From: Candidatus Aenigmatarchaeota archaeon
GTDB lineage: Archaea; Aenigmatarchaeota; Aenigmatarchaeia; CG10238-14
NCBI GenBank assembly: GCA_017610225.1
Contig: JAFCCM010000024.1
Coordinates: forward strand, 1-25,143
DNA length: 25,143 nt
Reading direction: 5' to 3'
Under the pieces are notes generated by a model. That model ran no database searches and was not told the DNA's origin. It worked only from the letters and a program-made list of their open reading frames with translations. Shown piece by piece: positions 6,239-11,813 of this stretch. Within the stretch, counting starts at the first letter, position 1. Each line of letters opens with the position of its first letter. Both the position numbers and the translations under genes were made by a program.

Positions 6239-6633
6239 TGACTTATAAGTATTGTCCAGAATGTGATGATGTTAGAGATACAAAAGTAGATCCTCATTCA
6301 TTTGGTAGATCAATAATGTTTAAAGAACCATTAAGAAATACTACAATTAATGGACTTCCGTGTTATGATATAGCATTTGAAAGAAAGGTTAGATGTTTAG
6401 CATGCGGTGAAATTTGGTTTACTTATGAGTTAGATCAACGGTTTGTACTTAATTCTCTTTTAGAAAAAAGAAAAATGAGTGAACAACTTAAAGAGCAAAG
6501 AAAATTAATTGAAGAATTGAAGAACTCTTTGGTTGAGCTTACTCTTGAATATGAGCAGAAGAGAGGTGAGTTGAGAGAATTGAAAAATGCTCTTCGTGTT
6601 ATTATGAAACATGTGGAGCTGGAGGAGGTGTAA
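6238..6633 (+). CDS. Zinc-ribbon plus coiled-coil protein, 131 aa
   Basis: The N-terminal CPEC (7-10) and CLACG (about 54-58) make a four-Cys zinc ribbon with a 43-residue insert. From about residue 75 to the end the sequence is a Glu/Lys/Leu-rich coiled coil (KMSEQLKEQRKLIEELKNSL onwards). It is therefore probably a dimeric DNA- or RNA-polymerase-associated regulator, although no named family is recognised. It starts in the stop codon of the upstream zinc-ribbon gene. A typical small phage takeover gene by position and promoter. Confidence 0.75.
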   Translation: MTYKYCPECDDVRDTKVDPHSFGRSIMFKEPLRNTTINGLPCYDIAFERKVRCLACGEIWFTYELDQRFVLNSLLEKRKMSEQLKEQRKLIEELKNSLVELTLEYEQKRGELRELKNALRVIMKHVELEEV

Positions 6634-6634
6634 A

Positions 6635-6724
6635 ATGAAGTTTGGTATTGTGGAATTTACAATAATCATTTGTATATTGGGAGGTGTTGTTTATATTCTT
6701 AATGATTGGTGTCCTATATTTTAA
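6635..6724 (+). CDS. Single-pass membrane peptide, 29 aa
   Basis: It starts 1 nt after the previous stop, with GGAGGAGG 7 nt upstream. The sequence is one hydrophobic helix (FTIIICILGGVVYIL) and a short tail, NDWCPIF. Confidence 0.5.
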   Translation: MKFGIVEFTIIICILGGVVYILNDWCPIF

Positions 6725-6761
6725 AAAAAAATGTTTGTAAAAAAGAAGGGGGGGATAAAGA

Positions 6762-6968
6762 ATGTTTAAGAAGGTCTTAGGCACTTTGGGTGTTGGTACT
6801 GGAGCTTCTACATACTGGATTATTGGTAGAATTGCAATAGTTGGTATTAATGGAGTTGGTATAGTAGTTAGTATACCAGCTGTAGTTGTAGGAGTTACAG
6901 GTGCAGTAGCCCTTGGCGCCGTAGGATATGTAGCAGGAGACCTTATAGATAAAGTGTTAAAAGATTAG
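6762..6968 (+). CDS. Gly/Val-rich hydrophobic protein, 68 aa
   Basis: The RBS is GGGGGGA. The sequence is almost wholly Gly, Val, Ile and Ala, with two long hydrophobic segments (about 18-38 and 40-58) containing GxxxG-type zipper spacing and a charged end, DLIDKVLKD. Membrane insertion with helix packing is likely. It ends the 5966-6968 operon and is followed by a terminator. It could be a holin-like or superinfection-exclusion membrane protein; no homology is recognised. Confidence 0.7.
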   Translation: MFKKVLGTLGVGTGASTYWIIGRIAIVGINGVGIVVSIPAVVVGVTGAVALGAVGYVAGDLIDKVLKD

Positions 6969-6975
6969 AAATAAT

Positions 6976-7038
6976 AAAAAAGAGAGTAGCTAAAAACAAA
7001 GTGTTGATTTGGATTTATTCTATTAGCACTCTTTTTTT
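6976..7038 (+). terminator. Rho-independent terminator with long loop
   Basis: AAAAAGAGAGT-A-GCTAA pairs with TTAGC-ACTCTTTTTTT across a loop of about 28 nt, 8 nt after the 6968 stop. Confidence 0.75.
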
Positions 7039-7063
7039 GTAATCATTTAATTACATATAACTA

Positions 7064-7075
7064 CTCGATCGGACT
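7064..7075. repeat. Upstream element CTCGATCGGACT, copy 2
   Basis: Identical to 3620-3631 and in the same position relative to a CATTATA...TATATTA promoter and ATG (90 nt). Confidence 0.5.
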
Positions 7076-7088
7076 GAAAAACGCGATT

Positions 7089-7118
7089 CATTATATAATA
7101 CATTAACTAAATATATTA
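7089..7118 (+). promoter_or_regulatory. CATTATA...AATATATTAC promoter
   Basis: CATTATA (7089-7095) is followed 15 nt later by ATATATTA (7111-7118) and then C, 47 nt before the ATG at 7166. A slightly divergent copy of the TATATATATTA element. Confidence 0.5.
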
Positions 7119-7165
7119 CATTTTATAGAGAAAGGATTATTAATTTTATTTAAAAGAGATTAACA

Positions 7166-7474
7166 ATGAATTATAGACCTGCAACATTAGATGACTTTCC
7201 TGATTTGAAAAAACATATAGTTGATATAGGTAAAAGAGATAATTACTATAAGGTTGAAATTGCATTTAAAACTGGTGTTGTTTTATTAAAGTTGAAATCT
7301 TACATGGAGTTTGGTGATCGGATACCTTTTATGGAAAAAGAGTTTGTTATGTCTAAAAGAACATGTCAACATTATATAAGGATTGTTAAATACAATGTTC
7401 ATAAAAAATATTGGCATCTTGGTATTCATGAAATACTACAAAGATTAACTGACAAAAAAGATTTGTCTAAATAA
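7166..7474 (+). CDS. Predicted helix-turn-helix protein, DUF3102-like
   Basis: Encodes 102 aa. The segment IPFMEKEFVMSKRTCQHYIRI (about 53-73) matches the pattern of DUF3102-type proteins, in which a short helix is followed by a recognition helix SxRTAQRYMRIA. This suggests DNA binding and transcriptional control; the match is from memory of the pattern, not a search. The N-terminal half is charged and helical. The RBS is a moderate AAAAGAGA. It starts a two-gene operon behind a CATTATA/TATATTA promoter with a CTCGATCGGACT element. Confidence 0.65.
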   Translation: MNYRPATLDDFPDLKKHIVDIGKRDNYYKVEIAFKTGVVLLKLKSYMEFGDRIPFMEKEFVMSKRTCQHYIRIVKYNVHKKYWHLGIHEILQRLTDKKDLSK

Positions 7475-7487
7475 AGGAGGCATAAAA

Positions 7488-7835
7488 ATGAGTGAAACAG
7501 TTACAATTAAAATGTTGGAAGACCAAATTAAAGAAATGGAATACATGAAACAGAAATGCAATAATTTGATCATGGTTAAATTGTATAATCAGGTTATTGA
7601 AGATGCTACTAATCTTATTAATAGGACTCCTGACCATTTAAATCCGCAAGTTTATGTTCGGTTTAATCAAATATATACAAAATTGGAACCTGGTGATATT
7701 ATTGCAACTAATTCAATGGTATCTTTTGGTGGTCCTGGCGGAGGTGAACTAAATCCTATAAATGGAAGCGAACCTGGGTTTGAACCAGAAGAGTTGGGTA
7801 GTGGTGGAATTTATTATAATCCATTGCATATGTAA
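7488..7835 (+). CDS. Hypothetical protein with helical head and Gly-rich tail, 115 aa
   Basis: The RBS AAAGGAGG lies 8 nt before the ATG. Residues 1-60 are helical with heptad-like hydrophobics (KMLEDQIKEMEYMKQK...). The C-terminal 50 residues are a low-complexity Gly/Pro/Glu region (SFGGPGGGELNPINGSEPGF) ending in NPLHM. No family recognised. It follows the HTH gene by 13 nt and is closed by a terminator. Confidence 0.7.
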   Translation: MSETVTIKMLEDQIKEMEYMKQKCNNLIMVKLYNQVIEDATNLINRTPDHLNPQVYVRFNQIYTKLEPGDIIATNSMVSFGGPGGGELNPINGSEPGFEPEELGSGGIYYNPLHM

Positions 7836-7837
7836 AG

Positions 7838-7872
7838 AAAAAAAGAGTCAGTTAGTATCGACTCTTTTTTTT
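7838..7872. terminator. Bidirectional terminator
   Basis: AAAAAAGAGTC / GACTCTTTTTT stem with T tracts on both strands, between the plus-strand stop at 7835 and the leftward stop at 7882. Confidence 0.9.
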
Positions 7873-7881
7873 GTATTAATT

Positions 7882-7977
7882 TTATAATACTTTTATCAAC
7901 CAATTTCCTAAAAAAATTCCACCTATTGTTCCTATAAATAGTAAAAATATTATATATACTAACCCTTTAATATCCAT
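7882..7977 (-). CDS. Single-pass membrane peptide, 31 aa
   Basis: The ATG overlaps the upstream TAA (TAATG), so it is translated by coupling. The product is MDIKG followed by a hydrophobic Gly-rich helix (VYIIFLLFIGTIGGIFLG) and NWLIKVL. It is the partner of the capsid-targeted peptide gene upstream. Confidence 0.5.
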   Translation of the reverse strand: MDIKGLVYIIFLLFIGTIGGIFLGNWLIKVL

Positions 7978-8129
7978 TATTTATTAAAGATTTTAGGACC
8001 TTCTTTCTTTTTATCTTTACCTTTTACAACCTTTTTATCATGTAAGTTTTCTATCCCAACTATACTGGCGGCGGATGAAGCCATTTCAAAAATTTTATTT
8101 AAATATTTATCAATTTTAAATTTATTCAT
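7977..8129 (-). CDS. Short capsid-targeted peptide, 50 aa
   Basis: The RBS GAGG and a GAACA/TATAAATA promoter 16 nt upstream support the start. Residues 6-15, IDKYLNKIFE, contain the YLx[YK][VIL]xE signature shared with four other proteins, followed by MASSAAS and a Lys-rich tail (about 31-46). Cleavage after Glu15 would leave a basic peptide of about 35 residues. Inferred to be a head-packaged internal peptide; no known family. Confidence 0.6.
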   Translation of the reverse strand: MNKFKIDKYLNKIFEMASSAASIVGIENLHDKKVVKGKDKKKEGPKIFNK

Positions 8130-8145
8130 ATTATATAATCCTCTA

Positions 8146-8161
8146 TATTTATAATATGTTC
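8146..8161 (-). promoter_or_regulatory. GAACA-TATAAATA late-type promoter
   Basis: The minus strand reads GAACA-TAT-TATAAATA, 16 nt before the ATG at 8129, close enough to give a very short leader. Confidence 0.6.
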
Positions 8162-8166
8162 TTTAT

Positions 8167-8310
8167 TCATTTCTTTTTATATAACCAATTACCTTTTTTA
8201 CTTTTTTCTGGGTTTCTACTCCAAAAATAAATTCCAACAATTGTAATACCACAAAATAAGATAAGAGTATAATCATTATCTATAAACCACGTGTCAATTG
8301 GATTAATCAT
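8167..8310 (-). CDS. Small membrane protein, 47 aa
   Basis: It begins MINPIDTWFIDND, has one hydrophobic helix (about 14-30, YTLILFCGITIVGIYFW) and a basic tail (SRNPEKSKKGNWLYKKK). The RBS is weak (AGAGAT), but a GATCA/TATAAAA promoter variant lies 10 nt upstream. No family recognised. Confidence 0.5.
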   Translation of the reverse strand: MINPIDTWFIDNDYTLILFCGITIVGIYFWSRNPEKSKKGNWLYKKK

Positions 8311-8320
8311 TTTAGATCTC

Positions 8321-8336
8321 TTTTATATTATGATCC
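8321..8336 (-). promoter_or_regulatory. Late-type promoter variant GGATCA-TATAAAA
   Basis: The minus strand reads GGATCA-TAA-TATAAAA, 10 nt before the ATG at 8310. One base differs from the GAACA block. Confidence 0.4.
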
Positions 8337-8368
8337 TATTAATACAAATAGTATCTTAACTGGGGAAT

Positions 8369-8398
8369 CATTATAAAAAACTATTGTTATATATATTA
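8369..8398 (+). promoter_or_regulatory. CATTATA...TATATATATTA promoter
   Basis: CATTATA (8369-8375) and an exact TATATATATTA (8388-8398), 47 nt before the ATG at 8446. The leader TTTATTAATTTTATTTAAAG is nearly the same as the leader before 7166. Confidence 0.6.
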
Positions 8399-8445
8399 AT
8401 GTACAATGGGAAAAGTTTATTAATTTTATTTAAAGGAGATTAATC

Positions 8446-8637
8446 ATGTTAAAAAAATCTAAAGTAAAACCAATTTATTCTTATAACATCGACTGGTATC
8501 AATGGGGGTTGAATAGTTGGATTCTTGATTACGATAAAGATACTGTTGCAAAGATTTTGGAAATTGGTTTGGAAAATTATGATGGAACTAATGAAGATGC
8601 TAACTTTTTTTGGGAAGGTTATTATTCTAAATATTAA
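8446..8637 (+). CDS. Small acidic aromatic-rich protein, 63 aa
   Basis: The RBS AAAGGAGA is 7 nt upstream. The sequence is rich in Trp, Tyr, Asp and Asn (IDWYQWGLNSWILDYDKD, ending FFWEGYYSKY) with a central helix, TVAKILEIGLENY. The negative charge and small size are typical of phage takeover proteins, but no family is recognised. Confidence 0.65.
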   Translation: MLKKSKVKPIYSYNIDWYQWGLNSWILDYDKDTVAKILEIGLENYDGTNEDANFFWEGYYSKY

Positions 8638-8777
8638 ATAGAATATAAAAATTGATATTATTAAATTTAAGTAATTGGAATCTAAATAAAGACATCCCTA
8701 CTATATACGGATAGTGGTAACAGCAACAATTTGTGGTATTAATTAGTCTTATTTATCTATTTTCTTAAGGAGAAATA

Positions 8778-8969
8778 ATGCAGGTATTTTACAAAGATAG
8801 TATATACAAAAAGGTAGAAGATAATGAAGTTATTAAAGAAGGTGCTATTCACATGCTTAAAACCGGTGGAAAATTAAAACCAATTATGGGATTTGATACT
8901 GTTGGTGATACTCCATCCAGTTTTTCTGATGATAGAATATTCTTTAATCTGGTAAAGAAAGAAAAATAA
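8778..8969 (+). CDS. Small soluble protein, 63 aa
   Basis: The RBS AAGGAG is 6 nt before the ATG. The product begins MQVFYKDSIYKKVEDNE and is hydrophilic, with no membrane segment or Cys. The 140-nt gap before it holds no clear promoter but has a weak inverted repeat (CTACTAT...ATAGTGG, about 8699-8717). A terminator follows. No family recognised. Confidence 0.65.
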   Translation: MQVFYKDSIYKKVEDNEVIKEGAIHMLKTGGKLKPIMGFDTVGDTPSSFSDDRIFFNLVKKEK

Positions 8970-8977
8970 TTTTTTTT

Positions 8978-9012
8978 AAAAGAGAGAACCTGACAAACTC
9001 TCTCTTTTTTTT
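8978..9012. terminator. Bidirectional terminator
   Basis: AAAAGAGAGA / TCTCTCTTTT stem with an 11-nt loop and flanking A and T tracts, between the convergent genes ending at 8969 and 9015. Confidence 0.85.
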
Positions 9013-9014
9013 AT

Positions 9015-9296
9015 TTATTTATATGTATTATTTTCGTTTATTACATCTCTAATATCACTTAATAATTTTTCATAATCAACATTAGGATTATTTTTAGCTT
9101 TACCTCTTGACCATATATAAGATACAACACCAGCTATTGTCATTACACTTCCTGCTATATTGTTTATATATGCTAACATAGTATTAGACTCAAAGTTTGT
9201 TATCACACCAAACAGTATTAATAGACCAAAAAAAGCTGAGCATATCATAGCCCAAAACTCTGTTGTCTTCCATCCAGGTTTTATATAAGTTTCCAT
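9015..9296 (-). CDS. Putative holin-like two-helix membrane protein
   Basis: Encodes 93 aa from the ATG at 9296, chosen because AGGAG is 7 nt upstream; the in-frame ATG at 9302 is only 1 nt from it. It begins METYIKPGWKTTEFW, then TM1 (about 16-34), a short loop, TM2 (about 44-64, NIAGSVMTIAGVVSYIW), then a basic SRGKAK and a charged C-terminal helix. The KTTEFW...SRGKAK layout is like small phage holins with two TM segments and a charged tail, but this is a topology match only. It is a single leftward gene behind a late-type promoter. Confidence 0.65.
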   Translation of the reverse strand: METYIKPGWKTTEFWAMICSAFFGLLILFGVITNFESNTMLAYINNIAGSVMTIAGVVSYIWSRGKAKNNPNVDYEKLLSDIRDVINENNTYK

Positions 9297-9307
9297 AACC
9301 ATTCTCC

Positions 9308-9323
9308 TTTTATTATATGTTCC
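9308..9323 (-). promoter_or_regulatory. GAACA-type late promoter variant
   Basis: The minus strand reads GGAACA-TA-TAATAAAA, 11 nt before the ATG at 9296. The TATA block is degenerate. Confidence 0.4.
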
Positions 9324-9367
9324 ATTTTATTTCAATTAACTATATAGGGGATTGCTATAAAACCAAC

Positions 9368-9411
9368 AAAAAAAATAAACAAACCTAATTAAAGGGTTTG
9401 CTTATTTTTTT
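9368..9411. terminator. Bidirectional terminator
   Basis: AAATAAACAAACC pairs with GGTTTGCTTATTT over a short loop, with A and T tracts on both sides. On the minus strand it would end transcripts coming from the 9505-9495 promoter or from 10040. Confidence 0.75.
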
Positions 9412-9490
9412 AAATATTATATAAAAGTTTTATTAACACATATAAATGTATTCCTAAACTCTATTAACACATATAAAACACCATTTTTAA
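9368..9490 (-). ncRNA. Candidate small non-coding RNA
   Basis: A minus-strand TATATATATTA element at 9505-9495 is followed by about 85 nt with no ORF and then a strong terminator at 9411-9368. The region contains the 15-nt sequence TTATATGTGTTAATA twice, 31 nt apart (9429-9446 and 9460-9477). No start codon with an RBS occurs. The inference of a short RNA of about 110-125 nt rests only on promoter and terminator placement. Confidence 0.35.
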
Positions 9491-9494
9491 ATTA

Positions 9495-9505
9495 TAATAT
9501 ATATA
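9495..9505 (-). promoter_or_regulatory. TATATATATTA-type promoter element without a gene
   Basis: An exact match on the minus strand, but the next leftward gene start (9296) is almost 200 nt away behind a terminator. A 23-bp interrupted palindrome (AATACC...GGTATT, 9521-9543) lies 15 nt upstream and could be an operator or a hairpin. Confidence 0.45.
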
Positions 9506-9585
9506 GTATCACCTATAATCAATACCTCGTTTAAAACGGTATTTAAAGGTTTAATTAATTCCAACAGTTTTCTTTAACCTATTAA

Positions 9586-9735
9586 CTATGCCTTTTTCTT
9601 GTTTTTTTGCTGCGCGTTTTGCGGAAAACCAGGTTTTTTATTTTTTTCTTTTGTTTTATCTAACCAACCTTTACAAGTAATTTTATCTTGGGCATCTTCT
9701 CTATCTCTTATAGTTACTTTTAGTTGTTTCTACAT
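9586..9735 (-). pseudogene. Interrupted ORF (ATG followed directly by TAG)
   Basis: The minus strand has ATG-TAG followed by 47 open codons: KQLKVTIRDREDAQDKITCK and on to a basic Lys/Asn-rich end, KNKKKA. The amino-acid pattern (DREDAQDKITCKGWLDK) looks coding, but no start codon or RBS serves it. The -1 frame running from the end of the 9750-10040 gene also leads into it, except for this TAG. It may be the broken C-terminus of the upstream basic capsid-targeted protein or a decayed separate gene. Confidence 0.4.
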
Positions 9736-9749
9736 TTTTGTTATGTCTA

Positions 9750-10040
9750 TTATTTGCTTTGTCTTTCTTTTTCTCTTTTTTTAATACTTATTTTTCTTTG
9801 TTTCTTTTGTTTCTTAATTAAATCTTTATAACCTTTTTTAATTGTTCCAATAATGGTTTTACTTTGTTTATATTTTTCCATAGCTTTACTGCCAGCATAT
9901 ACTGCCGCACCAACAGTTGCCGCATCAACAGCAATCTTACCATATTTCTTTAATCTATCTTTCCACTTAGATTTTTTTCCATCATTATCATCTTCTTCTT
10001 TTTCATCAAGATATGATAAATACTCATTTAATATAGTCAT
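9750..10040 (-). CDS. Basic capsid-targeted internal protein, 96 aa
   Basis: The RBS GAGG lies 8 nt upstream and a GAACA/TATAAAATA promoter further upstream. The N-terminus MTILNEYLSYLDE then K carries the YLx[YK][VIL]xE signature, predicting processing after Glu13. Next comes an acidic stretch (EEDDNDG) and a small hydrophobic, Ala/Val-rich helix (about 36-52, IAVDAATVGAAVYAGSKAME). The Lys/Arg-rich tail (KKQKKQRKISIKKREKERQSK region) could bind DNA. I infer a head-packaged protein. An interrupted ORF lies immediately downstream, so the C-terminus may be truncated. Confidence 0.7.
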   Translation of the reverse strand: MTILNEYLSYLDEKEEDDNDGKKSKWKDRLKKYGKIAVDAATVGAAVYAGSKAMEKYKQSKTIIGTIKKGYKDLIKKQKKQRKISIKKREKERQSK

Positions 10041-10063
10041 AATCTATTCCTCAAATTAGTGTT

Positions 10064-10081
10064 TATTTTATAATATGTTCT
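10064..10081 (-). promoter_or_regulatory. GAACA-TATAAAATA late-type promoter
   Basis: The minus strand reads AGAACA-TAT-TATAAAATA, 23 nt before the ATG at 10040. Confidence 0.55.
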
Positions 10082-10110
10082 AAAAAATTAACATTCAGTA
10101 TAGAACTATT

Positions 10111-10137
10111 AATAACAAAAAAAACATTTTTGTTATT
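10111..10137. terminator. Hairpin at the end of the 10133-10387 gene
   Basis: AATAACAAAAA / TTTTTGTTATT with a short loop, overlapping the TAA of the leftward gene. A T tract follows on the plus strand only, so terminator activity for the leftward transcript is uncertain. Confidence 0.45.
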
Positions 10138-10387
10138 TTTTTCTTTTAACTTTTAATTTTTCTGAATATTCTATATCTTCTTTTCCGTTTAAAAATATAT
10201 GAATGATAGTCATTGTCCTTTTATGACGTTGTTTTTTATCAATTACTATTTCATTGATAATAACTAAATTATCTTTTTCGTTTTGAGATATTAGCTTTCC
10301 TATTTTATAAGCTTTTGTATCTTCAATAAACATAGACTTGGTTATTGATTCAACATTATGTGTATCTATAACATGTAAATATAACAT
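10133..10387 (-). CDS. Hypothetical soluble protein, 84 aa
   Basis: The RBS AAAGGAG is 7 nt upstream. The product has alternating hydrophobic strands (LYLHVID, NLVIINEIVID, TMTIIHIFL) and a basic C-terminal tail, KLKVKRKK, suggesting a small beta-rich fold. No family recognised. Unusually, both promoter classes lie upstream: TATATATATTA at 10454-10444 and GAACA/TATAAATA at 10498-10482, so it may be expressed both early and late. Confidence 0.65.
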   Translation of the reverse strand: MLYLHVIDTHNVESITKSMFIEDTKAYKIGKLISQNEKDNLVIINEIVIDKKQRHKRTMTIIHIFLNGKEDIEYSEKLKVKRKK

Positions 10388-10443
10388 TTAGAACTCCTTT
10401 GATAACAATAAAAAAGCAAATATAACACAACTCAATTGTTAAA

Positions 10444-10454
10444 TAATATATATA
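10444..10454 (-). promoter_or_regulatory. TATATATATTA-type promoter element, leftward
   Basis: An exact match on the minus strand, 56 nt before the ATG at 10387, the same geometry as the plus-strand copies. Confidence 0.55.
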
Positions 10455-10481
10455 GATTAATATTTTTAAATGAATGGTTTT

Positions 10482-10498
10482 TATTTATAAATTTGTTC
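10482..10498 (-). promoter_or_regulatory. GAACA-TATAAATA late-type promoter
   Basis: The minus strand reads GAACA-AATT-TATAAATAA; it lies upstream of the 10454-10444 element, in tandem. Confidence 0.5.
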
Positions 10499-10513
10499 TA
10501 GAAAAAGTAGATT

Positions 10514-10543
10514 CATTATAAAATTATAACTCTATATATATTA
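10514..10543 (+). promoter_or_regulatory. CATTATA...TATATATATTA promoter
   Basis: CATTATA (10514-10520) and an exact TATATATATTA (10533-10543), 45 nt before the ATG at 10589. Confidence 0.6.
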
Positions 10544-10588
10544 TTTTGTATATGAAAAGGATTATTAATTTTAATTAGGAGAGAAATT

Positions 10589-11344
10589 ATGAGACAAATT
10601 AGTACAGTTAAAGAAAAACCTGGTGATAGTAACCAAGACTTTTTTAATAGAAAGTTGAGAGTTGCTATGGCTAATTACAGAGAAGCGGTAGCAGTAAAAG
10701 AAAATGAAAATTGGAAGGATCATTTGGAACGTTTTAAAAGTTTCGACAAAAAATATGGTTTAGATTATATTCTTGAATTAAGAAATAATTTTCATGATAC
10801 TCAAAAGAAAGTTGATAAAAGAAATTCCATATATAATCAACATCGAAAAGATATTATGGAATCTGAAACTAAACAACTGGATGACGAATATAAAGAAAAA
10901 ATCAAAAATCTTCAATCCGATCATAAGAAAAATATTGAAGACGTAAAACAATCAAAAGTGAATGATGTTTTTAATAAGATTAAAGCTAAATCCATGTTTG
11001 AAAAAAAGTTAAAAGATGAAATTGAGGAAGAAGATAAGAAGAAAATATCTGATTCTGAAAAAGAAGTATATGACAAAAAGATTTTTAAAGCTTTTCTTAT
11101 GTTTATTGGAATAGTATTTATTTGTCTATTTGTTAAACTTTATTTTCTATCTTCATTTCTTGGATATACATCTTTTATAGTCTTTGTTAGTTTAATTATA
11201 TATTTTGCTAACAATGATGATATTTATAATAAGGCTAATGACAATATATGGTATAGAAGGGTTATGAACTTTATGTTTAAATTTTCATCAATAACAAATG
11301 GGGTTATAAAAGCCGCTGGACACGCAACATTAAGGAGAAAATAA
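10589..11344 (+). CDS. Coiled-coil protein with two C-terminal TM helices, 251 aa
   Basis: The RBS AGGAGAG precedes the ATG. Residues 1-160 are highly charged and helical, with long Lys/Glu heptad-like stretches (about 85-160), probably a coiled coil. Two adjacent hydrophobic segments follow (about 168-186, FLMFIGIVFICLFVKLYFL, and 189-206), then a basic amphipathic end finishing TLRRK. The protein should project a long rod into the cytoplasm from the inner membrane. No family recognised. It is followed after 1 nt by a small membrane gene and then a bidirectional terminator. Confidence 0.75.
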   Translation: MRQISTVKEKPGDSNQDFFNRKLRVAMANYREAVAVKENENWKDHLERFKSFDKKYGLDYILELRNNFHDTQKKVDKRNSIYNQHRKDIMESETKQLDDEYKEKIKNLQSDHKKNIEDVKQSKVNDVFNKIKAKSMFEKKLKDEIEEEDKKKISDSEKEVYDKKIFKAFLMFIGIVFICLFVKLYFLSSFLGYTSFIVFVSLIIYFANNDDIYNKANDNIWYRRVMNFMFKFSSITNGVIKAAGHATLRRK

Positions 11345-11345
11345 T

Positions 11346-11513
11346 ATGAAAATATTTATTTTGATAATTACATTGTGGATACTTTATATGACAATTGGTG
11401 CTAATGTAGAAGTCATTCTAAGTTTTATTAGAATGTCTTTTGTTGGTGTCTTGCTTGTTTTGTTTCTTATTCCTGCAACAAAGGGATTATTTTCTGCAGT
11501 TAAAGAAGATTAA
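11346..11513 (+). CDS. Two-helix membrane protein, 55 aa
   Basis: It starts 1 nt after the previous stop, with AAGGAGAA upstream. Two hydrophobic helices (about 2-18 and 31-43) are followed by TKGLFSAVKED. It probably acts with the 10589 membrane/coiled-coil protein, given the tight spacing. No family recognised. Confidence 0.65.
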   Translation: MKIFILIITLWILYMTIGANVEVILSFIRMSFVGVLLVLFLIPATKGLFSAVKED

Positions 11514-11516
11514 AAT

Positions 11517-11557
11517 AAAAAAGAGAGATTGTTAATAATACACAATCTCTCTTTTTT
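11517..11557. terminator. Bidirectional terminator separating the plus-strand operons from the late minus-strand array
   Basis: A near-perfect stem AAAAAAGAGAGATTGT / ACAATCTCTCTTTTTT with a loop of about 9 nt. It ends the rightward 10589-11513 operon and the 13-kb leftward array. Confidence 0.95.
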
Positions 11558-11564
11558 ATTGTTT

Positions 11565-11810
11565 TTATTTTCTTGCTTTGGATCTAGTTCGTCCAGCATA
11601 TTTTTTATGGACTTTTTCTCTATATTTTTTACATAAATCACAATATTTTTTCATCATTTTATATAAAGGATCTCCACGTTTTTTAGCCATACCAGTTGAC
11701 AGTTGACTTTGAGATCTTTTAATTTTTGTCTTACGAGTTACAGAATGTCTTGACACTTGTTTTCTTCTGGATTCTTGTAACTTATCTAAATAACCATCTA
11801 AATATTCCAT
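11565..11810 (-). CDS. Very basic capsid-targeted internal protein, 81 aa
   Basis: The RBS GAGG is upstream. The N-terminus MEYLDGYLDKLQE then S carries the YLx[YK][VIL]xE signature, predicting cleavage after Glu13. The remaining 68 residues are extremely rich in Lys and Arg (SRRKQVSRHSVTRKTKIKRS at the start; AGRTRSKARK at the end) and include CDLC. I infer a DNA-condensing or DNA-associated protein packaged in the head and perhaps injected, by analogy with T4 internal proteins. Last gene of the leftward virion array, next to the terminator. Confidence 0.75.
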   Translation of the reverse strand: MEYLDGYLDKLQESRRKQVSRHSVTRKTKIKRSQSQLSTGMAKKRGDPLYKMMKKYCDLCKKYREKVHKKYAGRTRSKARK

Positions 11811-11813
11811 ATG

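Noticed and set aside
8640..8777. Weak inverted repeat CTACTAT...ATAGTGG as a riboswitch or tRNA-like element
   Set aside because: The stem is short, with no conserved core or cloverleaf that I can recognise.
9599..9784. Plus-strand ORF of 61 aa rich in Phe, Leu and Ser
   Set aside because: It is antisense to a Lys/Asn-rich coding-like stretch; the poly-Phe composition reflects poly-T sequence and there is no RBS.
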